Assembly (NCBI GenBank): GCA_021773565.1
Contig: JAJFJZ010000011.1
Coordinates: 34,319-98,318, forward strand
Source of the DNA: Gammaproteobacteria bacterium
GTDB taxonomy: Bacteria; Pseudomonadota; Gammaproteobacteria; Pseudomonadales; Azotimanducaceae
Direction of reading: 5' to 3'
Length of the DNA: 64,000 nucleotides
Program-made: the position numbers and the translations under genes
Part shown: positions 8,657-16,413 of the stretch, in pieces
How positions within the stretch are numbered: position 1 is the stretch's first letter
How the letters are laid out: every line of letters starts with the position of its first letter
The notes under the pieces: model-generated
Seen by the model: only the letters and a program-made list of their open reading frames with translations
Told to the model about the DNA's origin: nothing
Databases searched by the model: none

Positions 8657-9922
8657 ATGGCAGAGTTAGACAGCCTAATCGCGCTCGACAAGGAACTCGT
8701 CGCTGCGTCTCGCGACATCAAGGTGTTATCGGAACTTGCATGGGAGCCCGAACAGCAAGTTTCCTTTATCGCCAACTGGCAGCGCGGCAAGCCGGCTCTG
8801 CCTGTCGTTTGTTATACGAAGGTTGACCATTCGCAACAAATCATTCTGCTTGAGTCAATCGCCGAGCGAGCCGCCGCCCTTGTTCATCCATTGAGCGAAT
8901 TTCTCAAGGATACAGCGCTGTCCTATCTCAATGTGGCGCGCATGATTACCAACATCGGCACGGCCGGGATGTCTGAGTTGTCGATAGAAATATACGGCCG
9001 ACCGGGCGACCCACTTACCGGCGGAAATGGTACCACCAGCCTTGAGGCAGCAAAGTATTTTTTAAGCGTAGGAAAGGAATTCCATCAAGGCAGTGGGCTG
9101 AAGGAAGCAGATTTTTGCGTTACTGCCAGCGCCGTTCAGGTCGAGCTCGAAGCGGGTCTGACAGAGGTATTCAAAAACAGCGAGGTCAGTGTCGTCACCG
9201 ACCGCCATCTGGCGTCAAAAGCTGCCGCAGGTGCTACTCGAATTCGCCTTCGTGATGCCACCTGTTTTTCAGAGTACGATGCCCAGCAACTGCTGCAACA
9301 TGAAGCATTTGTGCATTCCTTAACTGCACTGAATGGCCGGCGACAACCGACCATTAGCGCTATGAGTCTTGGGGCGCCAAGAACCACTGCTTCGCAGGAA
9401 GGGCTAGCGACGTTTGCTGAACTTGTGACCGGTGCGATTGATATTTCACGCCTTGAGCGTATTGCGATGCGTATCATTGCAACAGACATGGCGCTGGGTG
9501 GTGCCGATTTTATCGATGTGTTTCGCTATTTCGTGGAAACCGGCCAGACCCTGAACGAAAGCTACAACTCAACGATGCGAATTTTTCGTGGCGCACCCTT
9601 AACGGGTGGTTATGCCTTTACCAAAGACGCTGTTTACTTGCGCGGCATGCTGGAGGTTCATACGTTCTTCCGTTGGGCATTCAAGGAGCAGAAGCTGCAA
9701 CTGTGCGAACATTTCTTCGCCGGGCGCATGACCTTGAGTGATGTAGTGAAGTATGAAGAATTTTTTCTTGACGGAACATTATGTGTGCCCAACTACCTGC
9801 CTCCATGGATGACTCGGGCAACCGGGCTTGCCGGTTACCTCGCATTTTCGGTATTTGCGAACACGATCGACCTGGCGGTGCTGAACGCAGACCATCAATT
9901 TCCGGATACGGTATCGGAATGA
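8657..9922 (+). CDS. QEGLA-motif metallopeptidase-like protein (DUF1704)
   Basis: 421 aa from the ATG at 8657, chosen because AGGAG lies 6 nt upstream; the frame is open to 8591. The family is annotated as flavohemoglobin expression-modulating QEGLA motif protein or DUF1704, and relatives include the eukaryotic tubulin tyrosine carboxypeptidase MATCAP. Residues about 212-222 hold LLQHEAFVHSL, a HExxxH zinc motif, and about 30 residues later TASQEGLATFAEL supplies the third-ligand glutamate. These look like an intact zinc-protease active site. The C-terminal half is helical (FIDVFRYFVETG, YAFTKDAVYLRG). Cytoplasmic, no signal peptide. Substrate unknown. Followed 46 bp later by a lipoprotein gene. 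Confidence 0.85.
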   Translation: MAELDSLIALDKELVAASRDIKVLSELAWEPEQQVSFIANWQRGKPALPVVCYTKVDHSQQIILLESIAERAAALVHPLSEFLKDTALSYLNVARMITNIGTAGMSELSIEIYGRPGDPLTGGNGTTSLEAAKYFLSVGKEFHQGSGLKEADFCVTASAVQVELEAGLTEVFKNSEVSVVTDRHLASKAAAGATRIRLRDATCFSEYDAQQLLQHEAFVHSLTALNGRRQPTISAMSLGAPRTTASQEGLATFAELVTGAIDISRLERIAMRIIATDMALGGADFIDVFRYFVETGQTLNESYNSTMRIFRGAPLTGGYAFTKDAVYLRGMLEVHTFFRWAFKEQKLQLCEHFFAGRMTLSDVVKYEEFFLDGTLCVPNYLPPWMTRATGLAGYLAFSVFANTIDLAVLNADHQFPDTVSE

Positions 9923-9968
9923 TCGTTGAGAGATTATGATAGCTTGAGATTGGGTTTTCCGGAGAGTT

Positions 9969-10556
9969 ATGCGTATGAACATCATGAAATTTGCAGTATT
10001 AATAGTGGCAATTTCTTGCCTGCTAGTGGGATGCGCAAGTTCTGGCACGTCGGGCGCACGGGGCTACGAAATGCGCGTTCGATACGCAGAGATAACCGAT
10101 ATTGATCGCGTGAAACTGCCGTCTAACGCACCTGTGGGCGCAGTGGTTGGTGGATTCACAGGGCTCATTCTTTCACGCAAAGGCTCCGGAGCCGGACAGG
10201 TTGCCAGTGGTGTCGGGGGCGCCATACTGGGTGGTCTTGCGACCGCCGCGCTGGAAGGCGATCGACTGGGGTACAGCTATCGTCTTCGATTCTCCAATGG
10301 CGATACGTCAAGCTTCATTACAGAAAAAGGCTACCTGCAATCAGGCGACTGCGTCTCGGTTGAGCGTGGGCAGCACGCGAACATCAGACGGGTGGCATCC
10401 ACGCTTTGCGCCAACAGTCAATCAGTCGCTGCCAACCAAAAGCATGTGCGTGAAGCCAGGCAATGCCACGAGGCAAAAGAGCAACTACTTGCCGCATCCA
10501 CCGATGACCAGATTGACGCCGCAGCGCGCAAGGTTTCAATAATTTGCGAGTACTAA
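9969..10556 (+). CDS. glycine-zipper lipoprotein, function unknown
   Basis: 195 aa. N-terminal lipoprotein signal MKFAVLIVAISCLLVGCASS with lipobox LVGC. Residues about 55-90 form a glycine zipper (GAVVGGFTGLILS, GVGGAILGGLATAAL), typical of SlyB/OmpA-associated lipoproteins that insert in or pack against the outer membrane. A beta-rich segment follows (YSYRLRFSNGDTSSFITEKG, then LQSGDCVSVERG). The C-terminus has four Cys and a KEQLLAAST helix. GGAG precedes the first ATG by 4 nt and a second ATG at 9975 by 10 nt, so the exact start is open. Precise role unknown. Confidence 0.8.
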   Translation: MRMNIMKFAVLIVAISCLLVGCASSGTSGARGYEMRVRYAEITDIDRVKLPSNAPVGAVVGGFTGLILSRKGSGAGQVASGVGGAILGGLATAALEGDRLGYSYRLRFSNGDTSSFITEKGYLQSGDCVSVERGQHANIRRVASTLCANSQSVAANQKHVREARQCHEAKEQLLAASTDDQIDAAARKVSIICEY

Positions 10557-10612
10557 TCTGGTCCTTTACGGCCAAATGACTACGTGCCAAAAAAAAGGGA
10601 ACGAGAAATTTT

Positions 10613-10899
10613 ATGCCCCATCAACATATAGTTAGCCTGGTTTGTGTGTTTGTTGTGATATGTTTGAGCGTCGGGTGCGACACCAGCACTCCAGTTTTCA
10701 CTGTAGCTCCCGACATCTCCCCGAATCCGAACAGCGCTGTACCGTTGGCGCCCATCATTGGGCTCGCATCCTGGAGGTCACACATTCCGAACAGCCGGAA
10801 AAAGTATTCGAGATTACCATTGATTCCCAGGAATACGACAATTCGACTGGATGGGCCGTATACCGCAGCGACAGATTATCAAGCCTCTACACAAACTGA
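10613..10899 (+). pseudogene. small lipoprotein gene broken by a frameshift
   Basis: Starts with a lipoprotein signal, MPHQHIVSLVCVFVVICLSV followed by GC. The part resembling a related copy at 12,887-13,038 is in another frame: VGAHHWARILEV, PEKVFEITIDSQEYD, YRSDRLSSLYTN, stop 10,897-10,899. The two copies share this second frame with mostly conservative changes, which shows it is the real coding frame. The shift falls between about 10,700 and 10,755. Intact, it would encode a lipoprotein of about 95 aa. If there is no shift, the first frame ends at 10,945 with an unlikely tail. Sequencing error, pseudogene or recoding are all possible. Confidence 0.6.
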
Positions 10900-11038
10900 C
10901 CCCTGTAATGATGAGTCATCCATTGGCCTGATCCCAGATTCGTGAGTCACACGAGGCAGCGACCCCCAATCGAGCTGGCGAATACACCCACGTTCGCAGA
11001 TACTACGGTACCGTAGACTATAAGACCGTTTTCCATAC

Positions 11039-12667
11039 ATGTTCGGTATAAAGGTAAATCGACTATCCATTGAGAATTTGCGCGGTGATATTTTCGGAGG
11101 TGTTACCGCCGCGGTCATCGCACTTCCATTAGCGCTCGCGTTTGGCGTGGCATCCGGCATGGGCCCGATTGCCGGTCTATATGGTGCTATATGCGTAGGC
11201 TTGTTCGCCGCGTTGTTTGGCGGTACGAACGCCCAGATTTCGGGACCTACGGGCCCCATGACAATTGTCGCCGCAAGCGTATTTACCCAGTTCGCCGGAC
11301 AACCGACCGTCGCGTTTACTGTTGTTATGATGGCAGGTGCGTTTCAAATAATGTTCGGTTATCTGCGCATAGGGCGGTACATTAATCTAATGCCTTACCC
11401 TGTCATATCGGGATTCATGACAGGCATCGGTTGCATATTGATCATACTGCAGCTTGAACCCCTTATCGGGCACGTTGCGCCACCCACTGTCGTAAATGTA
11501 CTGACGGCTTTGCCAAGTGATGTCCAATCTGTGAATGGTTATGCGGCTGGAGTGGGGTTATTGTCACTGGCTATTTGCATATGGTGGCCAAAACGCCTGA
11601 CGCGCATTGTGCCGTCGCCTCTGGTTGCATTGATAGTGTGCACAATTGCGGCCCTTTTTATCACCAACGTGCCGCTGCTTGGTGCGGTGCCGTCGGGGTT
11701 GCCGTCCATGCAGATCCCCCAGTTTGATTTTGGACAGCTGAGCTTCATGCTTGTAAGCGCAGCTGTGTTGGCGGCACTGGGTTCTATCGACAGTCTGTTA
11801 ACTTCATTGGTTGCAGATAATATGAGTCGCAGTTTTCATGATTCAGATAAAGAACTCATCGGACAGGGGATTGGCAACCTAGTTGCAGGTTTTGCTGGAG
11901 GCCTGCCTGGTGCGGGCGCAACGGTTCGCACGCTCGGCAATTTGAAGGCGGGCGGTCGCACCCCGCTATCCGGTGTGCTGCATGCCATTATATTGTTGCT
12001 GATCGTATTGGGTCTTGGACCTGCCGTTAGTCTGATTCCTCACGCCGCTCTCGCAGGTATCCTCCTCAAGGTGGGCATCGACGTCATTGATTGGCGTTTT
12101 ATAAAGCGATGGCATCGCGCGCCAGGCACCGACCTTGTTCTAATGTTAGTGGTTCTCGTGTTGACGGTTTTTGTCGATATTATCACTGCTGTCGGCGTTG
12201 GTATCGTGATGGCCAGTCTCGTATTCGTTAAGGATATGGCGGACGTACAGATTCAGTCTATTAAAACCATTGTCGACGATGTTGACCACGAGCTGTTAAC
12301 TACGGACGAAGCGGCGGCGTTCCGCAAGTTAGGTGGTCGGGCGGCCATCCTGCATCTGTCTGGTGCAATGAGTTTTGGTGCCGCTAACGAAATGATGCGA
12401 CGTATCTCCTCGGTAAGACCCGTTGATGTACTGATCGTCGACCTTACGGATGTGCCAAGTATCGATGGAAGTGCCGCGCTAACACTTGAAGAAATCATCC
12501 AGCGAGCAGTGGACGTAGATCAGGAGATTCTGGTTGTTGGAATGCAATTTGGAGTGGCGCGAGTGCTTGGCCGCCTCGGTGCCCTCGATGGTGTAAGAGA
12601 AGCAACGAGATTCTCGACCAGGATTGACGCGATCATGGCCGCGCTGGAATCGCTGCCCGATCGTTAA
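11039..12667 (+). CDS. SulP-family anion transporter with STAS domain
   Basis: 542 aa. N-terminal transport domain of about 12 helices starting at GDIFGGVTAAVIALPLALAF. It includes QISGPTGPMTIVAASV, PYPVISGFMTGIG and the substrate-site region GNLVAGFAGGLPGAGATVRT seen in SLC26/SulP proteins. C-terminal STAS domain (about 425-540) with VDVLIVDLTDVPSIDGSAAL. Moves sulfate, bicarbonate or another small anion across the inner membrane; the substrate cannot be decided from sequence and no partner gene is adjacent. ATG at 11039 has only a weak ribosome site. Confidence 0.92.
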   Translation: MFGIKVNRLSIENLRGDIFGGVTAAVIALPLALAFGVASGMGPIAGLYGAICVGLFAALFGGTNAQISGPTGPMTIVAASVFTQFAGQPTVAFTVVMMAGAFQIMFGYLRIGRYINLMPYPVISGFMTGIGCILIILQLEPLIGHVAPPTVVNVLTALPSDVQSVNGYAAGVGLLSLAICIWWPKRLTRIVPSPLVALIVCTIAALFITNVPLLGAVPSGLPSMQIPQFDFGQLSFMLVSAAVLAALGSIDSLLTSLVADNMSRSFHDSDKELIGQGIGNLVAGFAGGLPGAGATVRTLGNLKAGGRTPLSGVLHAIILLLIVLGLGPAVSLIPHAALAGILLKVGIDVIDWRFIKRWHRAPGTDLVLMLVVLVLTVFVDIITAVGVGIVMASLVFVKDMADVQIQSIKTIVDDVDHELLTTDEAAAFRKLGGRAAILHLSGAMSFGAANEMMRRISSVRPVDVLIVDLTDVPSIDGSAALTLEEIIQRAVDVDQEILVVGMQFGVARVLGRLGALDGVREATRFSTRIDAIMAALESLPDR

Positions 12668-12676
12668 CAAAGACCT

Positions 12677-12871
12677 TTAATCGATGTAGCGTCGATACCA
12701 GAGTTCCAGCGCAGCGCTGCGGAAAACGCGATGCGCACTACTGCCGTCGGCCTCGAAGCGTGAAACATCGTGGGTCAGCCCATTCGGGTCAAATATTCCG
12801 CGTGCTCTCGTCTGCTGGGCATTTAACAGCTCACAGAACTCGCCGCATTCGCGATAAGATGGGCCTTCCAT
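12677..12871 (-). pseudogene. C-terminal remnant of an asparagine synthetase gene
   Basis: About 60 codons matching the end of the intact asparagine synthetase at 17,833-19,698: here RGIFDPNGLTHDVSRFEADG and ALELWYRRYID, there RGIFDPEGLRHHVSRFEADG and ALELWFRRYID. The match runs from the stop codon (12,677) to about position 12,855. The remaining 560 residues are absent, so it is a decayed duplicate. First of four fragments packed between the SulP gene and the HD gene. Confidence 0.8.
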
Positions 12872-12886
12872 CGGATCAAATCGTAG

Positions 12887-13038
12887 GTGGCCATCATTGG
12901 GCTCGCATCCTGGAGGTCACCCGTTCCGATCAGCCGGAAAAAGTCTTCGAGATTACCGTTGATTTCCAGGAATACGACAAGTCAACCGGATGTGCTGTGT
13001 ATCGCAGCGACAGATTGCCGAGCCTCTATACAAACTGA
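12887..13038 (+). pseudogene. second, headless copy of the small lipoprotein gene
   Basis: Encodes VGGHHWARILEVTRSDQPEK and continues to YRSDRLPSLYTN and a stop at 13,036-13,038. It parallels 10,752-10,899 with about ten amino-acid changes. There is no signal peptide or start near the homology: upstream sequence is the asparagine synthetase fragment on the other strand. The 3' half of a duplicated gene. Confidence 0.65.
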
Positions 13039-13079
13039 TCGCCCACCGATTCTCATCGACAACTAACGACTGGAAGCAG

Positions 13080-13200
13080 TCAGTTACTGCTTATCGAATA
13101 TGTTGGGATCGCGTTCCATGATTCTTCAGCAGCAGCGCGTTGGTAACCCACCGTCATTCCACCGCCCATCGACCAAGCTATCAGATGGATATTGCCCTGG
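13080..13200 (-). pseudogene. dienelactone hydrolase remnant with internal deletion
   Basis: Reads on the minus strand as GNIHLIAWSMGG joined directly to GMTVGYQRAAAEESWN and then a stop at 13,080-13,082. In the intact hydrolase at 37,308-38,111 these two blocks (DNIHLIGWSMGG and GMTVGYQRDAAEGSWNE) lie about 100 residues apart. The join is in frame, at similar GGCGGT/GGTGGT-type sequence, so a deletion between short repeats is likely. The N-terminal half is missing. Confidence 0.7.
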
Positions 13201-13316
13201 TAACAGCTGAATTTTCAGAGCCGGGTAATCAGGTGATGGTCCATTCTGAAGAAGGGATGCGCGAGGCAATAGTTACTGTCTTGCCGTTTGAGATAGAAAA
13301 CCAGGCAGCCCTGTAA
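13185..13316 (+). pseudogene. C-terminal remnant of a GcvT/aminomethyltransferase-like gene
   Basis: 43 codons ending TAA at 13,314. The frame reads IALVTAEFSEPGNQVMV, then EAIVTVLPFEIENQAAL. This follows the C-terminal barrel pattern of GcvT-family proteins (ALGYV-x-x-E-x-A-x-PGT-x-V-x-V, then A-x-V-x-x-LPF-x-D-P-E). It overlaps the end of the hydrolase remnant on the other strand, which marks a recombination junction near 13,185-13,200. Assignment is from family pattern only. Confidence 0.45.
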
Positions 13317-13351
13317 AGCGCTTGACTGTGAGTGGCATTTTTTCTGAATGC

Positions 13352-14089
13352 CTAGTTTTCCAGTTTCTCTCTAATCTGATCGATAATGCCGATTCCAACT
13401 GCACCAGCAATTTGGCTATCCGGTTTTTGTTGTGCCTGATGACTCAGGCAGGGTGAAAATTCGGTTTTGAACTCCGCTCGTGGATAATCCCCCAGTACCA
13501 ATTCCAGAGTATCTTTGGGTATTTCATCGACGCGCATGCCAAACAGGTCCATTCCGGTTCCAAAATGGAGTAAGGCAATTTCCGGTTGATACCGATCGGC
13601 TATGCCGATCGAGGTATGGAGTGCAATTGCGTTGTGCACTGTTATCGCTCGGCTTTCCGTTTGTTCGGCCGTCAAACAAAAGGAGTGCGCTAACCTGGCA
13701 CCAACCCACTCGAATGAGCCGGGATCATCGGCATGGGTGTCGCTCAGACCAAGATCGTGCAACATCGCCGCGATAAAAAATGCCTCCCTATCAAGGGTAA
13801 GATTGTTGCGCGCAGCTAGAATAGCGCCGAAACAATAGGACCTGAAGCAGTGCCTCACCATGAATGCCGGACACAGGTTACTCGCGACTTCAATCGCTTG
13901 TACCGCAATCGCGCTGTCGGGAATCGCCCAGTTCTCCGGTACTGCGTCTTGTAGCCGCTTAAACCCCAGCACGCGTGAGATACGTTGTAAACCGGTGCGA
14001 AACTCTGAGCGCGCAAAACGTGTAGCGAGCACTGGCCTGGATGGTCGACCGGGGTCGATGGCAAGTTTGGTAGTACTGTTTTCGTCCAT
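13352..14089 (-). CDS. HD-domain phosphohydrolase-like protein
   Basis: 245 aa from the ATG at 14,089; a GTG at 14,095 overlaps the GST stop codon. The HD signature is AAMLHDLGLSDTHAD around residues 105-119. It is preceded by FMVRHCFRSYCFGAIL, whose His is the expected first metal ligand, and followed by ITVHNAIALHTSIGIAD, which supplies further ligands. This arrangement resembles the cyanamide-hydratase-like HD group. Probably acts on a small molecule or nucleotide; substrate unknown. Co-transcribed behind the GST gene, with a 5-8 nt junction. Confidence 0.8.
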   Translation of the reverse strand: MDENSTTKLAIDPGRPSRPVLATRFARSEFRTGLQRISRVLGFKRLQDAVPENWAIPDSAIAVQAIEVASNLCPAFMVRHCFRSYCFGAILAARNNLTLDREAFFIAAMLHDLGLSDTHADDPGSFEWVGARLAHSFCLTAEQTESRAITVHNAIALHTSIGIADRYQPEIALLHFGTGMDLFGMRVDEIPKDTLELVLGDYPRAEFKTEFSPCLSHQAQQKPDSQIAGAVGIGIIDQIREKLEN

Positions 14090-14094
14090 AGCCA

Positions 14095-15015
14095 CTAAGC
14101 CGCAACCTTTGTAAGTGCTTGTTTCAATCCTATGCCCAACAAATTTTCGATACCTGCTTTCGAGCGAAATATGCGATTGCTCAAGCGGTTTTTGCCCATC
14201 ACCTCATTTTGAAACGAGGGGCGTTGATAAATTCTCTGATACCACGCATAGAGTTCCGGGTGATGCGCCTGCACCGGATATCCACATTCAATTAATCTGA
14301 GAATTTTCATAGACCAGAACGCATCTGCAATCGAAAGCCCATCCGACATAAGAAACTTACGCCCATCTTTAAGCTCTGTGTTCAATTCACAAAATGCTTC
14401 GTAGAGTTTGGTCAGGTGGTCGAGGTATATGGATTCAGGAATTGTTTTGTTGCTGTACCCGTTATAAAAGCTAACCAGATTCTCGCCATCACTACCTTGT
14501 TGGGCCAATTTTGCCAATTGGCTGCGTTCCCTGCTATTGAGCATTGCCAGTCGGCCTAGTCCCCAATGAAACGTGACAAAGCGTATTGACCTGTGTAGCT
14601 CCTTGGCCTGTTCCACCCGTTTCATGGTAGCTACTCTCAGCTCCGGGTCCTTTGAAATTAGTGGCGTGCCACCAAAGGTTTCGTCGAGGTACTCTATAAT
14701 ATCCATGGACTCCAGATAGAGCTTGCCGTCGTGTACGAGCGCGGGCACAACCATATTTGGATGAATCTGTGCATAGGTCGTGGTCATATGATCCTTTCTT
14801 ACCAGGGAAACCAGGCGGCTAACCCAGTGGTTTGGCTCGCCCTGTACGGAAGAACTTGTTACGGAATCGAATTTTTCCTCCCTGCCTCTGGCAAGCCCTT
14901 TTTCTCCAAGGGCAAAACGAACTCTCTGTGCGCAGGGCGCGCCGTCAAAATGAAAAAGGTGCAAGCCCTCAAGTTTTGAAACGATTTCACTCCTGGGCGT
15001 ATCTATCCTTGGCAT
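14095..15015 (-). CDS. glutathione S-transferase family protein
   Basis: 306 aa. N-terminal thioredoxin-like domain with LFHFDGAPCAQRVRFALGEK, where Cys/Ser near residue 23 occupies the glutathione-activating position, and ALVHDGKLYLESMDIIEYLD, the conserved E-S glutathione-binding element. An insertion of about 40 residues separates these two elements compared with a typical 220-aa GST. All-helical C-terminal domain with MSDGLSIADAFWSMKILRL. Cytoplasmic detoxification or isomerase role likely. Divergent from a TetR regulator that starts 85 bp away, which may control it. Confidence 0.85.
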   Translation of the reverse strand: MPRIDTPRSEIVSKLEGLHLFHFDGAPCAQRVRFALGEKGLARGREEKFDSVTSSSVQGEPNHWVSRLVSLVRKDHMTTTYAQIHPNMVVPALVHDGKLYLESMDIIEYLDETFGGTPLISKDPELRVATMKRVEQAKELHRSIRFVTFHWGLGRLAMLNSRERSQLAKLAQQGSDGENLVSFYNGYSNKTIPESIYLDHLTKLYEAFCELNTELKDGRKFLMSDGLSIADAFWSMKILRLIECGYPVQAHHPELYAWYQRIYQRPSFQNEVMGKNRLSNRIFRSKAGIENLLGIGLKQALTKVAA

Positions 15016-15100
15016 GTAGATGACTCACTGAGGTTATTTATGTACTATCTCGAATAATATTCAGAAAATCAACAAATATTATGCGAATTGGTATATATAT

Positions 15101-15703
15101 ATGAGTGGACAACGTGGTCGCCCCAGACAATACGATGCACAAACAGCTGTAGATGCTGCCGGGAAGGTGTTTTGGACAAAGGGATTCAGCGGCACATCAC
15201 TGGATGATCTATCTGTCGCAATGGGCATGAATCGGCCCAGTATTTACCGCGCATTTGGAGATAAAGAAGCGATCTATCGATTGGCATTGGCGCAGTTTAC
15301 CAGTCAGATGGAGGAAGGATTCACACGCGCCGTTTTACATGAAGTTGACATTCGCAAAGGGCTCAGAAAATTCTACAGAGCCGCATTGGAGGTTTACTCG
15401 GTGGGTGAGTCTCCACTTGGTTGCATGGTTATGTGTACCGCACCTTCAGCATCTGTAGTTAACCCGAACGTGCAGGCTGATTTGCTGAAAGTAATAACGC
15501 AATTGGATGCACACATACTTGGTTGTGTTGAGCGGGCTGTTGAGCAAGGTCAAATTTCTGAAGTTTCGGATGCTAAATCGCTGAGCAAGCTCATACAAGC
15601 TGTGTTGCACAGCTTGGCGATAAGAGCCCGGGCTGGAGAGTCCAAGGCTTCGCTTCGACGATTTTCTGACGCTGCCATACTCACGTTTCTGGGTGAGGCC
15701 TAA
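15101..15703 (+). CDS. TetR/AcrR-family regulator, divergent from the GST operon
   Basis: 200 aa. N-terminal HTH (about 9-55): AAGKVFWTKGFSGTSLDDLS and AMGMNRPSIYRAFGDKEAIY. The ligand-binding domain is helical and contains SPLGCMVMCTAPSASVVNPN, as in the AcrR-type TetR_C group. The 85-bp spacer to the GST gene is AT-rich and contains GAAT-AAT-ATTC (15,040-15,050), a possible half of an operator. Local repression of the GST-HD pair is the simplest reading (inference). Confidence 0.88.
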   Translation: MSGQRGRPRQYDAQTAVDAAGKVFWTKGFSGTSLDDLSVAMGMNRPSIYRAFGDKEAIYRLALAQFTSQMEEGFTRAVLHEVDIRKGLRKFYRAALEVYSVGESPLGCMVMCTAPSASVVNPNVQADLLKVITQLDAHILGCVERAVEQGQISEVSDAKSLSKLIQAVLHSLAIRARAGESKASLRRFSDAAILTFLGEA

Positions 15704-15730
15704 TTGTCGCTTCCGAATGCTGGACCAGGA

Positions 15731-16297
15731 TCAGCTGTGCAACTCAGAGTCATCGGGCAACATCAGCTTATCCCGAATGTAGTGCCAGCGATCAGCGAAG
15801 CCCGGTTTCATCAGATCCGGGTCGAGGTCAAGAGAAGCGAGACCCATCATAAGCAAGGTGCGCGACTTGGCAGCAATCTCGTTGAACCCCAGAGTCAGAA
15901 AAATTTCATCCAGGTTTTTGATCAGTGCCTCATCATAGCGCCGCACTGCTGCGTAGGCGCACTTGTTCGTTTGTGCCCAGGCGCGCATGGCGATATTGAG
16001 TTGGCGACCAGACTCGGCACCAAAAATTGCTGTGGCTTCAAGCAACAGTGATTCAGGATTGTCGCCGACGCGGGCGCGGGCTTCATCGAATGGCAGCTGT
16101 GCCTGTTCGGAACCATAGTACTCCGCGAGTGCTGACAGATACTCTTCAAAACTTTTAAAGTGGTGATAAAAACTCCCGGTGGAGACCAGCAGCCTTGATG
16201 TAAGGGTGTGCAGCTTGACGGCTTCAATACCGTGTTCGACAAGCAGGATCTGGCCTGCCCGTACCCAGTCCAGCCGGGTTTTTCCTTTTCGCCCCAT
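15731..16297 (-). CDS. TetR/AcrR-family regulator next to the P450
   Basis: 188 aa from the ATG at 16,297 (MGRKGKTRLDWVRAG). A longer frame begins at 16,336, but that start lies inside the palindromic operator, so it was rejected. HTH: AGQILLVEHGIEAVKLHTLT and LVSTGSFYHHFKSFEEYL. The C-terminal domain is helical. Divergent from the CYP153-like gene with a perfect palindrome between them, so it probably represses itself and the P450 in response to a hydrophobic ligand. A decayed copy lies at 22,651-22,773. Confidence 0.87.
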   Translation of the reverse strand: MGRKGKTRLDWVRAGQILLVEHGIEAVKLHTLTSRLLVSTGSFYHHFKSFEEYLSALAEYYGSEQAQLPFDEARARVGDNPESLLLEATAIFGAESGRQLNIAMRAWAQTNKCAYAAVRRYDEALIKNLDEIFLTLGFNEIAAKSRTLLMMGLASLDLDPDLMKPGFADRWHYIRDKLMLPDDSELHS

Positions 16298-16325
16298 GTG
16301 CGTTCTTATGACTATGTTTGGTGTG

Positions 16326-16347
16326 TACCATAACAAATGTTATGGTA
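16326..16347. promoter_or_regulatory. perfect 22-bp palindrome, probable TetR operator
   Basis: Arms TACCATAACA (16,326-16,335) and TGTTATGGTA (16,338-16,347) with a 2-bp AA centre. It lies between the divergent TetR and P450 genes, 28 bp upstream of the chosen TetR start and 66 bp upstream of the P450. Length, perfect symmetry and position are what TetR-family dimers bind. Confidence 0.7.
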
Positions 16348-16413
16348 TTTAGGTATTCTGTAAATTATGCAATACTCGAATGCATTGTGCGTTTTGATAA
16401 ATGAGGATTAGAG

